A stretch of 64,000 nucleotides of DNA from Mesorhizobium carmichaelinearum (GCF_900199455.1 NZ_FZQR01000009.1:124001-188000), one strand, 5' to 3'. Shown: positions 27,267-35,703, numbered from the stretch's first letter. The notes: a model not told the origin generated them from the letters alone. Program-made: numbers and translations.

Positions 27267-27521
27267 TGTCGTCCCACGAGTTGAGCAGGCGGCGCGTGAT
27301 CCATCCGTTCTAGCCTGCGGGTTGCGAGAATTGCGCTCTGATTGGGGGCCGCCGACGCAAGTTCGTTTCACGCCTTCCGTTCAACCCACCGCTTGCACGG
27401 CCTGTCCGTAGCCGGCCGCCAAAAAAATTTCGCGGGCCATGTAGGATTGCCGTCGCCTCGTTCGTCCTGTGGCTCGCAAGGCCAAGCAAACGCCCAAACC
27501 AGACGCAAAGAGGAGCAAGAC

Positions 27522-27944
27522 ATGACTGACCAGACCCCCGTTCAGCCCAGGGCAGAAGTGCTCGGCGGATTGACCCCCTATCTGCAGGTTGACGGCGCCT
27601 TCAAGGCTGCCGAATTCTACAAGAAGGCCTTCGGCGCGAAACAGGTCTTTGCCTATCCGGCGGACGAAAAAGGCCGCACCATGCATATCCATCTCCACGT
27701 CAACGGCTCGACGCTGATGCTGGGCGATGCCTTTCCCGAACATGGTCATCCGCACAAAGCGGCGCAGGGCTACACGCTGCAGCTCCATCTCGACGACGGC
27801 GACATCGACAGCTGGTGGCAGCGCGCCGTCGATGCCGGCTGCGAAGTGGTCACACCGTTGCAGGTGATGTTCTGGGGCGACCGCTGGGGCCAACTGAACG
27901 ATCCGTTCGGCGTCGCCTGGGCGATGAACGCGCCGGTCAAGTAG
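27522..27944 (+). CDS. VOC-family (PhnB/glyoxalase-like) protein
   Basis: A 140-residue protein with one vicinal-oxygen-chelate fold. LTPYLQVDGAFKAAEFYKKAFGA starts the PhnB-type domain and WGDRWGQLNDPFGVAWAMN ends it, both diagnostic. ATG 27522 has an AGGAGCAAG site. Such proteins bind metals and small ligands, and the specific reaction cannot be told. It is the first of three small genes in the same direction (VOC, DUF1428, DHFR-like), a combination often found together in rhizobia. Confidence 0.9.
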   Translation: MTDQTPVQPRAEVLGGLTPYLQVDGAFKAAEFYKKAFGAKQVFAYPADEKGRTMHIHLHVNGSTLMLGDAFPEHGHPHKAAQGYTLQLHLDDGDIDSWWQRAVDAGCEVVTPLQVMFWGDRWGQLNDPFGVAWAMNAPVK

Positions 27945-28044
27945 ATTCCCTGGCGAGCAGGCGTCGCCCGCCACGGCTGACGCGCTCACCGCGCCGGGTG
28001 GTATCCCCGCCGACCCGGCGCCCGTTTCAGCAAAGGAGAACCCC

Positions 28045-28398
28045 ATGTCCTATGTCGATGGTTTCGTGCTTGCCGTGCCAAAGGCCAAACTCGACGACTA
28101 CAAGAAGCTGGCCAACCTCGCAGGCCCCATATGGATGGAACACGGCGCGCTCGCCTATGTCGAATGTATCGGCGACGACATGCCCTATGGCGAGCTGACC
28201 TCGTTTCCGCGTGCCGTTCAGGCAAAAGACGACGAGATCGTCGTCTTCGCCTGGGCGGTCTATGAATCCAGGCAAAGCCGCGACACGGTGATGGCCAAGG
28301 TGATGGCCGACCCGCGTTTGACACCCGACTGGGGCCCCATGCCCTTCGATATGAAGCGCATGATCTTCGGCGGCTTCCAGCCGTTCATGGAGCTGTAG
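28045..28398 (+). CDS. DUF1428 family protein
   Basis: A 117-residue protein. MSYVDGFVLAVPKAKLDDYKKLA, VECIGDDMPYGELTSFP and the terminal FDMKRMIFGGFQPFM match DUF1428, a ferredoxin-like dimeric fold related to the antibiotic-biosynthesis monooxygenase type. GGAGAACCCC precedes the ATG. Function is unknown. Confidence 0.9.
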   Translation: MSYVDGFVLAVPKAKLDDYKKLANLAGPIWMEHGALAYVECIGDDMPYGELTSFPRAVQAKDDEIVVFAWAVYESRQSRDTVMAKVMADPRLTPDWGPMPFDMKRMIFGGFQPFMEL

Positions 28399-28490
28399 AC
28401 CGAACATCCAGACCGATCGCCCGCTGCCGCGTGCCGACGCCAACGGCGGGATCCGAAACTCGTCTTCATTTCTCAAGGCAGGACCGACTT

Positions 28491-29060
28491 ATGCGCAAGC
28501 TGATCGTATTCAACAGCATCTCGCTCGACGGCTATTTTACCGACGGGCACGGCGCCATGGACTGGGCGCACAGCCAGGATCCGGAATGGAACGCGTTCGT
28601 CGCCGATAATGCCAAGGGCGGTGGCATGCTGGTGCTGGGCCGCGTTACCTACGACCTGATGATCCAGTTCTGGCCGACGCCGATGGCGGCCCAAATCGCA
28701 CCGGTGGTGGCCGAACGCATGAACGCCATGCCGAAGGTCGTGTTCTCCCGCACGCTCGACACCGCGAGTTGGAACAACACCGAGTTGGTCAAAAGCGGAG
28801 CCGCCGCGAAGCTTCGGGAACTGAAGCAGCAACCGGGCAACCACATGACGATCCTGGGAAGCGGCAATCTCGTCGCTCAATTGGCCGAGGAGAATTTGAT
28901 CGACGAATACCAGTTCGTCATCGTGCCGATCATGCTTGGCGCCGGCAGGACGATGTTCGAAGGCATCGGCAATCGGCTCAACGTGAGGCTGGCCCGGTCG
29001 CAAGCCTTCGGCAACGGCAACGTCTTCCTGCGCTATGAGCAGAAGCCGCAGGCCGGCTGA
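28491..29060 (+). CDS. Dihydrofolate-reductase-like (RibD C-terminal) protein
   Basis: A 189-residue protein of the RibD C-terminal/DHFR-like superfamily: MRKLIVFNSISLDGYFTDGHG at the start, LGRVTYDLM (NADPH-binding loop), MPKVVFSRTL and LGSGNLVAQL. This subgroup is widespread and mostly uncharacterised; it is probably an NADPH-dependent reductase. ATG 28491 is preferred over an upstream ATG because it matches the family N-terminus. Confidence 0.88.
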   Translation: MRKLIVFNSISLDGYFTDGHGAMDWAHSQDPEWNAFVADNAKGGGMLVLGRVTYDLMIQFWPTPMAAQIAPVVAERMNAMPKVVFSRTLDTASWNNTELVKSGAAAKLRELKQQPGNHMTILGSGNLVAQLAEENLIDEYQFVIVPIMLGAGRTMFEGIGNRLNVRLARSQAFGNGNVFLRYEQKPQAG

Positions 29061-29077
29061 TGCATGTTGCCCAAAGA

Positions 29078-29115
29078 GATCAGGACAACGATTTCAACCA
29101 AACATCGTCCTGATC
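29078..29115. terminator. Convergent-gene stem-loop, probable bidirectional terminator
   Basis: GATCAGGAC and GTCCTGATC form a perfect 9-bp stem between two converging genes. There is no T-run, so intrinsic termination is uncertain. Confidence 0.45.
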
Positions 29116-29140
29116 AATCGCGGCACCTCTGCCTGGCTCT

Positions 29141-30919
29141 TCAGTCCAGTTTGTCGAGCAGCGGCTTCAGCCGGTCCCCATAGCGCTTCCACAAATCGAC
29201 CGAGCCTTGATACATCGGCTGGCGCACTTGGGCGGCGGACGCCGTGCGCACCGGACGATCGGTCTCGTGGAACGACAGCACGGCATCGTCCCATGGCAGG
29301 CCGAGATAGTCGATGAGCGCCCGGCTTTGCCCTTCCTGATCGGCGACGAAATCCTCGTAGCGAACATCGTGCACGACGCCGGGCAGCACCTTGTGCCAAT
29401 GCGCCATGATGTCGGTGTAGAGATTGTGGAAATCGGCGAGCTCGCCGAGGTCGTAGCCATAGCGGTGGCTGTCGCCGCGGAAATGCACCTTGTAGATCGA
29501 CAGGCAGGTTGCCACCGCATCGCGGGCACAGTGGATGATCCTGGCCTTCGGCATCATCATGTGGATGAAGCCGATAAGCAGGAAGTTGCCCGGCATCTTG
29601 TCGGTGACGTGGCTGATATGCGGATAGCGGGCATGCAGCATGTCGAGATAGGCCTGGCCTGCCTCGGCGAAATCCGCATCGTCCGTATCCGATACACCCC
29701 AGGGGAAGCCGCCCGGCATGTTGGCCGGGAACTGCTTGCCGACCGCCTTCTTCAGGAAGCTGAGCTCGCCGGCGCCATAGACCTTGGGATGGCTGGCGAT
29801 AATCTGCTCGACCAGCGTCGTGCCCGAACGCGGCATGCCGACGACGAAGATCGGCGCGTCATCGGTGATCGGGCTCGGCCTGTGCCTTTCGAAGAAGCCG
29901 GCATCGAACACCGTCTTCATCGCCTCGAATTCGGCGCGTGTCCTGACGGGATCATAATTGATCCCCTTGCGGCGAATGGCGTTGCCTTCGGCGAAGTAGT
30001 CGAAGGCCTTGTTGTAGTCCCTCAAATCGTCATTGGCCTTGCCGAGGCCGAAGGACAGCTGCATGCGTGCCAGGCTGTCCTGCGGTGCCTTGGTATGCTG
30101 GGCTTCCATGCCGGCCAATTCGGCATCGCGCTCCTTCTGGCGCTTGACCTGCGTCAGCATCAGCCAGGCGGTGGCCATGCCGGGGTTGATCGCCAGTGCC
30201 TGCCGGAACAGGTCGGCGGCCTCGTCGAGCTTGCCCTTTTCCATCAGCCCGACGCCGAGCCCGTGCAGCAGCTCGGCATCCTTGGGGCGGATGGTCAGCG
30301 CTTCGCGAAAAACCGCCAGCGCCTCGTCCAGACGTCCGGCTTCCTGCAGGGTTTCGGCAAGCCCGATGCGGGCGCGCACATGGAAGGGATTGCGTGCGAC
30401 CGTGCCGCGATAGATCTCTTCGGCCTCGTCGAACCGGCCGAGCTGCTTCAGCGACGAGCCGAGATTGTCGCGCGCGGCGAGTTGCTCCGGCCGCAGATCC
30501 ACCGCGCCACGGAAGAAGTCGATTGCCGCGTCGACACGGCCGAGGTCGCGCATCACCGTGCCGAAATTGTTGAGGAAATCGGCATTCGTCGGCTGCAGGC
30601 TCACCGAGCGTTCGATGAGATCGAGCCCTTCTTCGCTGCGCCCGGTCTGGTGCAGCAGCAGCCCCAGGAAATGCGCAGCCGCCGCGTGTTTGGGCTGACG
30701 CGCCAGGACTTGCCGGTAGATTGTCTCGGCCTCTTGCCGGCGCCCGGCTTGATGCAGTTGCAGGGCCTGCTGCACATACTGGTCGAGGCCCAGCGGCGGC
30801 TGTCCGCCCGCGCCAGACCTGGCTCCCGCACCCGCCGCTCGTCTCTGATCTCTGTTAATGGGAAACCTGCCGTGTTTATCCGCCTGCCGCGATCTAGGCC
30901 ATTGGCGCGGCAGGTTCAA
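29141..30919 (-). CDS. TPR-repeat sulfotransferase family protein
   Basis: A protein of up to 592 residues. Residues 48-290 contain about six tetratricopeptide repeats (for example AEEIYRGTVARNPFHVRARIGLAETLQEAG). The C-terminal part is a sulfotransferase domain with the PAPS-binding 5' loop FVVGMPRSGTTLVEQI at about residue 374 and the 3' region HCARDAVATCLSIYKVHF. It transfers sulfate from PAPS to an unknown acceptor. The start used is a TTG at 30919 and is uncertain, because the first 45 residues are low-complexity. Confidence 0.88.
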   Translation of the reverse strand: MNLPRQWPRSRQADKHGRFPINRDQRRAAGAGARSGAGGQPPLGLDQYVQQALQLHQAGRRQEAETIYRQVLARQPKHAAAAHFLGLLLHQTGRSEEGLDLIERSVSLQPTNADFLNNFGTVMRDLGRVDAAIDFFRGAVDLRPEQLAARDNLGSSLKQLGRFDEAEEIYRGTVARNPFHVRARIGLAETLQEAGRLDEALAVFREALTIRPKDAELLHGLGVGLMEKGKLDEAADLFRQALAINPGMATAWLMLTQVKRQKERDAELAGMEAQHTKAPQDSLARMQLSFGLGKANDDLRDYNKAFDYFAEGNAIRRKGINYDPVRTRAEFEAMKTVFDAGFFERHRPSPITDDAPIFVVGMPRSGTTLVEQIIASHPKVYGAGELSFLKKAVGKQFPANMPGGFPWGVSDTDDADFAEAGQAYLDMLHARYPHISHVTDKMPGNFLLIGFIHMMMPKARIIHCARDAVATCLSIYKVHFRGDSHRYGYDLGELADFHNLYTDIMAHWHKVLPGVVHDVRYEDFVADQEGQSRALIDYLGLPWDDAVLSFHETDRPVRTASAAQVRQPMYQGSVDLWKRYGDRLKPLLDKLD

Positions 30920-30962
30920 GTCTCGGCGTGGTTTCGCACCCTTTCCGTCGCCGTCAAAGCGA

Positions 30963-31199
30963 TCAGATCAGGCGGTTAGTCTCGGCAACCTGCCTGGCCC
31001 GCCTCACCGTGCCATCGGTGTCGGAGATCGTGCGCCTTGCCGCCTCATCGCTTCTGATGGTCAGCCGTGCCGACTTGACGATCATCGGCTGGCCGGTCGG
31101 GCCAACGGCGATGGCATGTATGGTGATCGGCTTGATGACCGGATTGATGACCGGATTGACCGCGACGGTCTTCCCTCTTGAGCCTCTTGTGGAAACCAT
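30963..31199 (-). CDS. Small hypothetical protein with NPVI-type repeats
   Basis: A 78-residue frame from ATG 31199 with GGAATGAGGAC upstream. The central part, VNPVINPVIKPI, contains a short tandem repeat, and the sequence is basic. I do not recognise it. The ribosome site and the opposite strand's lack of a better candidate support it, but it may be spurious. Confidence 0.4.
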   Translation of the reverse strand: MVSTRGSRGKTVAVNPVINPVIKPITIHAIAVGPTGQPMIVKSARLTIRSDEAARRTISDTDGTVRRARQVAETNRLI

Positions 31200-31525
31200 G
31201 GTTTTGTCCTCATTCCGGAGTAAATAAAAAATATCGAACCGGGAAAGTGCCCCGGCGAATTGTCAAGAATTTTTAGAAATATGCCGACCCATAGCAGAAT
31301 TATTGGAAGATCTAAAGCGATCTATTTTTCAGCTGCAGCGCGCTTATTTTCTGAATCATCTTGAATAGGCGGCCCGATCGATCTACATGAGGAGGATCGT
31401 TTTGGCCAGAATTGGCATCTCGCGGCGTCAGAGGTTCTCGACCCGCCAATCTCATTCCAAATCGTCGATACCGGACGCACGGCACGTTCGCGATGCGACG
31501 ATTTTTCAATCCGCGAAAGACAGAT
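31200..31525. other. Intergenic region with cold-shock gene leader
   Basis: This is 326 bases with lower GC than the neighbours, holding the long leader usual for cold-shock genes. I see no protein gene in it. Confidence 0.4.
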
Positions 31526-31732
31526 ATGACCACCGGAACCGTGAAGTTCTACAATGGCCAGAAGGGTTTTGGCTTCATTCAGCCGACCGATGGCGGCAAG
31601 GACGTTTTCGTCCATGTCAGCGCGCTGGAGCGCGCCGGCTTCCCTGGCCTCGCCGAAGGCCAGAAGCTGCAGTTCGAACTGGAACGTGACGGCAAGGGCC
31701 GCGAGTCGGCCGCCAATCTGCAACTGATCTGA
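31526..31732 (+). CDS. Cold-shock protein (CspA family)
   Basis: A 68-residue single-domain OB-fold protein. GTVKFYNGQKGFGFIQP (RNP1) and KDVFVHVSALE (RNP2) are the nucleic-acid-binding motifs. Such proteins act as RNA chaperones. ATG 31526 is chosen because it begins the domain. It is followed by a strong intrinsic terminator. It is one of three paralogues in about 5.5 kb (also at 36204 and 36733), but is the most diverged, with a Gly-Gly-Lys loop. Confidence 0.95.
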   Translation: MTTGTVKFYNGQKGFGFIQPTDGGKDVFVHVSALERAGFPGLAEGQKLQFELERDGKGRESAANLQLI

Positions 31733-31817
31733 TCCGGCCGAATTCGATGAACGCTGACCACGGATGTACTGGCAGCTCTCGAAAGCGGCTTATTTCCAGC
31801 GATTGCCGGAAATAGGA

Positions 31818-31842
31818 AAGCGGGGCTCGTCCCCGCTTTTTT
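31818..31842 (+). terminator. Intrinsic terminator of the cold-shock gene
   Basis: AAGCGGGG and CCCCGCTT form an 8-bp stem around CTCGT, directly followed by a run of T. Confidence 0.9.
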
Positions 31843-31917
31843 GCTTTCAGGCCGCTGTTTTACCTGACGCCCAAGGCGTGAACCAATCAAGGCGTGAACC
31901 AATCGAAGGCCAGGACG

Positions 31918-32187
31918 ATGCCGGACCGCACCACCCATTCCATTGCCCACTTCACCGCGGCTTTCGCGCTCGGTGGACTGGAGGGGCAATTGCCGGCCGG
32001 CGACTACGACATCGATCACGACGAAGAGCTGATCGAAGGCATGTCGCATGTTGCCTGGCGCCGAGTCGCCACCTTCATTCACCTGCCGGCGAGGGCGGTG
32101 AAGAATCCGACCACCAGCCAGCTTATCGCCATCGACCACCTCGAACTCGAAACCGCGCTGAAGCGCGACCGGGAGAATGCAGCATGA
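31918..32187 (+). CDS. Small hypothetical protein
   Basis: An 89-residue acidic to neutral protein from ATG 31918 (AAGGCCAGGACG upstream); an in-frame GTG at 31894 is an alternative. Its 3' end overlaps the next start as ATGA, so the pair is translationally coupled. The sequence has an acidic stretch DYDIDHDEELIEG and no domain that I recognise. Confidence 0.6.
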   Translation: MPDRTTHSIAHFTAAFALGGLEGQLPAGDYDIDHDEELIEGMSHVAWRRVATFIHLPARAVKNPTTSQLIAIDHLELETALKRDRENAA

Positions 32188-32450
32188 TCCGTTTCCAGCA
32201 GAATACGCGTCCGCGCACCGACACGCCCTCGCACCTTTTCGCCATTGGCCAGACGGTGCGCATGAAGAGCCGCACCGGCCTCGTCCAGAAGACGGCCGAA
32301 CTGTTCCAGATCAAGAGCAGGCTGCCGGTCAAGGACGGCTCGCCGCAATACCGTATCCGCAGCGAGCAGGAGACCTACGAACGGGTCACCACGGAAGACA
32401 ATCTCGAACCGGTCGACACTCCGGTTGTCGCCAACAATCCGGCGGTCTGA
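32184..32450 (+). CDS. Small hypothetical protein, coupled to the preceding gene
   Basis: An 88-residue protein starting inside the stop codon of the upstream gene. LFAIGQTVRMKSRTGL followed by YRIRSEQETYERVTTEDNLEPV resembles the small SH3-like barrel proteins common in Rhizobiales, but the family was not identified with certainty. Function unknown. Confidence 0.65.
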   Translation: MIRFQQNTRPRTDTPSHLFAIGQTVRMKSRTGLVQKTAELFQIKSRLPVKDGSPQYRIRSEQETYERVTTEDNLEPVDTPVVANNPAV

Positions 32451-32489
32451 GATCCCCGAACGCCAGCCAACACGCACAAGGAGCAGTCC

Positions 32490-32627
32490 ATGTCCAAAGG
32501 TCAACAGCGAAGCAATCGCGAAGCGCGCAAGCCGAAGAAGGACAAGGTCGTGGCCAAGCCCGCCTCCCCGTTCGGCTCATCGGTCAAGCAGGCGGAGAGC
32601 GGCCTGAAGCCGAAGTCCAAGGGCTGA
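32490..32627 (+). CDS. Very small basic protein
   Basis: A 45-residue lysine/arginine-rich protein from ATG 32490 with an AAGGAGCAG site. The composition (SNREARKPKKDK, then a short Ser/Gly tail) suggests a nucleic-acid-binding or disordered peptide. It appears to be the third gene of the small-gene run. Confidence 0.6.
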   Translation: MSKGQQRSNREARKPKKDKVVAKPASPFGSSVKQAESGLKPKSKG

Positions 32628-32726
32628 CAGCCCTGGGGGCGCTTCGCATGTGCCCCGTCGCCCCGCTGTGAGCAGGCGCTGACCTGGCACAACAGGCTCA
32701 CGCAATGCTCTGCAACGGAGGCTTGC

Positions 32727-32951
32727 TTGAACTTCGTCATCGAGTTCTACCGGTCGCGCGACGCCGAGGAAGCAACACTCGACAAGGTGTCGCTGGAAGC
32801 GCCGACCCTGCGCGCCGCCCTGCAGGGCGCCACAGCACTCTTGCACACGCTCGCAATGCCGCAGATCCCCGACCGGCTGCGCATCTCCGATGAGCACGGC
32901 AGCGAGCTTTACGCTGGCCCGGCCGATGGAGCGTATCCGGCTGAGGCTTGA
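32727..32951 (+). CDS. Small hypothetical protein
   Basis: A 74-residue protein from TTG 32727 with ACGGAGGC upstream. It begins NFVIEFYRSRDAEEATLDKV and contains RLRISDEHGSELY. I see this pattern as a small conserved rhizobial protein without known function. It is the last normal-composition gene before the AT-rich insert. Confidence 0.55.
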   Translation: MNFVIEFYRSRDAEEATLDKVSLEAPTLRAALQGATALLHTLAMPQIPDRLRISDEHGSELYAGPADGAYPAEA

Positions 32952-33269
32952 GGAGCGTCGTGAACACCAGCCTCTCGCCCGCCAATTGGTCTGATCCCTG
33001 CGCAAGCGCCTCGCGACATTGAGCCTGCACAGCTAAATTGCAGGAGTCCCTCGCAATACCTCTCACCGCCTTTGCGATCGGGATCTGGCCACCAGATCGA
33101 TGGCACCAATGATCCGATGTCGCAGTAGCTGGCGCGAAGATCGGATGAGATGTAGCCGCGCCACCGAGAGCAGTCCGGGCCGCCTCTTTCCCATGTTCAC
33201 ATGCCATGCTACTTTTCTGCTCCTATCATTATACAGAAAGCATCTCTGTCATTTTTTGGGAGTGTCATT
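32952..33269. other. Left junction of the AT-rich insert
   Basis: This is 318 bases with no supported gene. GC content falls sharply near 33190-33200. No tRNA, direct repeat or integrase was found to mark an attachment site. Confidence 0.4.
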
Positions 33270-34058
33270 TTGGACCCAAAGCGCTCTGTTCTGGAACGTT
33301 TTTTAGAACGAAACAGCATAAATAGTGCGCGACCGCTGCCAATAGTCCACACAACGGATGCTTACATTACTAGAAAATCCATCGAAACTGGAAAGCTTTC
33401 CATATCACCATGCGACAGATTCGAAGGCGAGAACTTACTATATTTTTTCGTTGGTCGAGCTGCGTATAAGAAAAACCTCCCGGAAGAGGTTGAATACTGG
33501 GAGTTGCCATCCTGCTTGGTTTTCGATTTTCAGGTTAAGAACGCAAAGCGACTATACCCGTTCGATTCAGGGGCCTTTAAAACGAAACGATATCCAAACT
33601 ATGTAAGTATGATGGACTTAGACGATTTCTCCATGGCTCCCACTTCAAATAATGTGGAGCGCGCGATCGGAGCCTTTTTTCAAAGCAATCTGAACTACTA
33701 TCGGCTGGCAGCCCGACGACGCGCGGATTTTGAATACGACCATGACGTCGGAGTCTTGGACGAAGAGATAAAGGCTCTTTACAAATTAATCGAAGACAAG
33801 TCGAGGAGAATGGACGATAGACGATTCTCGATCGAGCTTCAATTTGAAGAATCATTTATGTTTTCTGATAGAAAACCCCTATTGATCATAATACCAGAAA
33901 CCTATCTCAAGAATCAGAAATACGTCGACAAAATTTATAGAACTGGGGAAACTATAGAAACTTATCCAGTATACCCATTGCGAAAAGATTACTACTATTA
34001 CGCTATATATGAAAAACTTGATAGTTTCTATCGAGAGAGCGGTTTCTATGAAATATAA
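33270..34058 (+). CDS. Unknown protein, possible DarT-like ADP-ribosyltransferase
   Basis: A 262-residue protein from TTG 33270 with GGGAGTG six bases upstream; a longer frame to 33201 would add a non-conserved leader. The N-terminal region reads IVHTTD at residues 25-30, a G-x-L at 41-43, then NLLYFFVGRAAYKK at 55-68. This spacing resembles the HxT and YF..R motifs of DarT-type ADP-ribosyltransferases, giving H27 and Y58 as candidates. A later DDRRFSIELQ block (182-191) offers E189 as the catalytic glutamate. An LLIIIPETYL strand follows. The stop overlaps the next start by 11 bases. The toxin-like role is inference; a database search was not possible. Confidence 0.6.
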   Translation: MDPKRSVLERFLERNSINSARPLPIVHTTDAYITRKSIETGKLSISPCDRFEGENLLYFFVGRAAYKKNLPEEVEYWELPSCLVFDFQVKNAKRLYPFDSGAFKTKRYPNYVSMMDLDDFSMAPTSNNVERAIGAFFQSNLNYYRLAARRRADFEYDHDVGVLDEEIKALYKLIEDKSRRMDDRRFSIELQFEESFMFSDRKPLLIIIPETYLKNQKYVDKIYRTGETIETYPVYPLRKDYYYYAIYEKLDSFYRESGFYEI

Positions 34059-35109
34059 CATAACAGATATGATTGATCTGGCACCCGGCGCGCCAGGCCT
34101 GATGATACCAATGTTTCGACGAACCGGCTCAAACCTGCCGTTTGTTCAAGAAATGAGCGAAAATTTTGAAGTAGTCTCCATGATGCCGGTCATGGACATC
34201 GAATCATACGAGTTTTGCACAGAGGTGAACGATGCATCGACCGACGTTGGCGAAAAGGGGATTATTTCGTTCAGGTCATTCGACCTGAACGTTTACAGCA
34301 TGACAATTCAAGAAATTTTTCGATATCGGGACCTAAATCGATCAAAGATAACTGAGGATCCTATCCTTGACCTACAGCTAGGTCGGATCTGCGGTGATCC
34401 CCTCTCCATGATGTTTGACAAGTGGAACCAAGCCTCCCCGGTCCTAGATGATATAAGTGAAGCCAAAAGGTGGGTTGCGGGCGAGAACAGGTTATTTCAG
34501 AAGAATGATTTAATATGGAGAAATGTCAAGAAATTCTCGACCGAGAAAAGAGAAGAAAAGAAACATGATGTCTCCGAACACGGGTTCGAATTTTACTTTC
34601 GATGGCTAAATAAAAACTACAGGAGTGACTCCTGGCAAAATATGTGGATAAAAGCGTTTCAGATCAACGCGTTTGAAGAACGCCTCATTCAACTTGGAGC
34701 CAACTGGCTCAGTAGTCAGCTCAGCACCGAGAACCCAGTACAATATTTCAGAAGCGTTCTGTACATTGTACTTGAGCGAGCAGGAATCCAGGGGATGCCC
34801 GAGGACTTTAGGCGGGTTATGACAAGTTATGTTTCCGAAAACCCAGACCAAATATATGGTCTATTATATCCGCATGATTTTATTTACTACGTGATTATAA
34901 ATTTGTTTGGGGAAATTTCAGAGCAAACTAAGACTATTTCAGACGATGGTGTATTTTCTACAATAATGGAGATCGACAAGATAGTCGGCAAGGACGATCG
35001 GTACAGCACGCACTTCAGAAACGCGCTAAAAGAACTAGAGGTGCTGCAAGAGTACACGGCTTACTTTGATTATATATCCAATTTTGACGAAAACGACGAC
35101 GCTGAATAA
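34048..35109 (+). CDS. Unknown protein paired with the putative ADP-ribosyltransferase
   Basis: A 353-residue protein from ATG 34048, which lies inside the end of the preceding gene and has GAGAGAGCGG as ribosome site; coupled translation is likely. An ATG at 34009 would extend it further into the upstream gene and was not chosen. The protein is acidic at its C-terminus (FDENDDAE), largely helical in composition, with FEFYFRWLNKNYRSDSWQNMWIKAFQ in the middle and no signal peptide or membrane helix. I recognise no domain. It could be an antitoxin, an immunity partner or a sensor for the first protein. Confidence 0.6.
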   Translation: MKYNITDMIDLAPGAPGLMIPMFRRTGSNLPFVQEMSENFEVVSMMPVMDIESYEFCTEVNDASTDVGEKGIISFRSFDLNVYSMTIQEIFRYRDLNRSKITEDPILDLQLGRICGDPLSMMFDKWNQASPVLDDISEAKRWVAGENRLFQKNDLIWRNVKKFSTEKREEKKHDVSEHGFEFYFRWLNKNYRSDSWQNMWIKAFQINAFEERLIQLGANWLSSQLSTENPVQYFRSVLYIVLERAGIQGMPEDFRRVMTSYVSENPDQIYGLLYPHDFIYYVIINLFGEISEQTKTISDDGVFSTIMEIDKIVGKDDRYSTHFRNALKELEVLQEYTAYFDYISNFDENDDAE

Positions 35110-35277
35110 GCGAAGATGAACAGGCGGGCCACTGATTATTGAAGCCGACATCAGCTATCAATTTCGCGGATTTCTGAACTTGGCTAGCTGCTAATACATC
35201 TGCGGGCAACGAGTTTGGCGACGCCCATCTGGAGGAAAGCACCACTCTCTAACGAAGACGTAGAAGGTGAGCCCCTC

Positions 35278-35703
35278 TCAGCACGGCCCGTCGCCAACGA
35301 TGCGATAATCCGCGGCGCGGGCTTCGCAGGCGTTGGGGAAGCTGCGCATCTCGCCGTGCCGGCGGGCGCAGACGGGCGCGTATTCGCGGGTGCAGAACGT
35401 CTGCTCTTCGCCACCGCCACCGCCACTGCCACCGCCATCACCGTCGCCGCGGCACGGGCCGTCACGCACGATGCGGTAGCCGGCACGGTCGGCAAGGCAG
35501 GCATTGGCGAAGGTTTGGCGATCGCCGCCGCGCCGGGCGCAGACCGGTTCATATTGCCTGGTGCAGAATTCCGGTTCGGGACGCGGCGGACGCGGGCGTG
35601 GTCCCGGCCCGTCATCGACGACGACGGTGCAGGCGGCCAGAAGCCCCGACAGGAACAGCACGGCAACCCCTTGCCGCGAGAAAATTGACGCCAGGAATTT
35701 CAT
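35278..35703 (-). CDS. Lipoprotein with two Kazal-type inhibitor domains
   Basis: A 141-residue protein with a signal peptide and lipobox LLAAC (cysteine at about residue 25). Two Kazal-like units follow, FCTRQYEPVCARRGG through YRIVRDGPC and FCTREYAPVCARRHG through YRIVGDGPC, with the expected cysteine spacing, separated by a glycine-rich linker. Kazal domains inhibit serine proteases. GGGGGAGAGG precedes ATG 35703; the longer upstream frame was rejected. The location is probably the outer or inner membrane surface. Confidence 0.88.
   Translation of the reverse strand: MKFLASIFSRQGVAVLFLSGLLAACTVVVDDGPGPRPRPPRPEPEFCTRQYEPVCARRGGDRQTFANACLADRAGYRIVRDGPCRGDGDGGGSGGGGGEEQTFCTREYAPVCARRHGEMRSFPNACEARAADYRIVGDGPC

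Larger units (their letters stand above)
33190..35130. other. AT-rich genomic insert with two overlapping genes
   Basis: Base composition drops abruptly: 60-base lines at 33841 and 34861 each contain only 16 G or C (27 percent), while flanking lines are mostly above 60 percent. Codons rare in the rest of the window (ATA, AGA, TTA) are frequent. The insert carries exactly two overlapping genes and no mobility gene. It sits in a cluster of small genes and cold-shock paralogues, and is best read as a horizontally acquired accessory module. Confidence 0.8.

Noticed and set aside
29207..30979. 590-codon plus-strand frame
   Set aside because: Antisense to the TPR-sulfotransferase, whose domains are unambiguous.
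34009..34047. Upstream ATG for the second insert gene
   Set aside because: It would extend the overlap into the first gene, while ATG 34048 has the GAGAGAGCGG ribosome site.
33879..34061. 60-codon minus-strand frame in the insert
   Set aside because: Antisense to the first insert gene; hydrophobic by chance from AT-rich sequence and no ribosome site.
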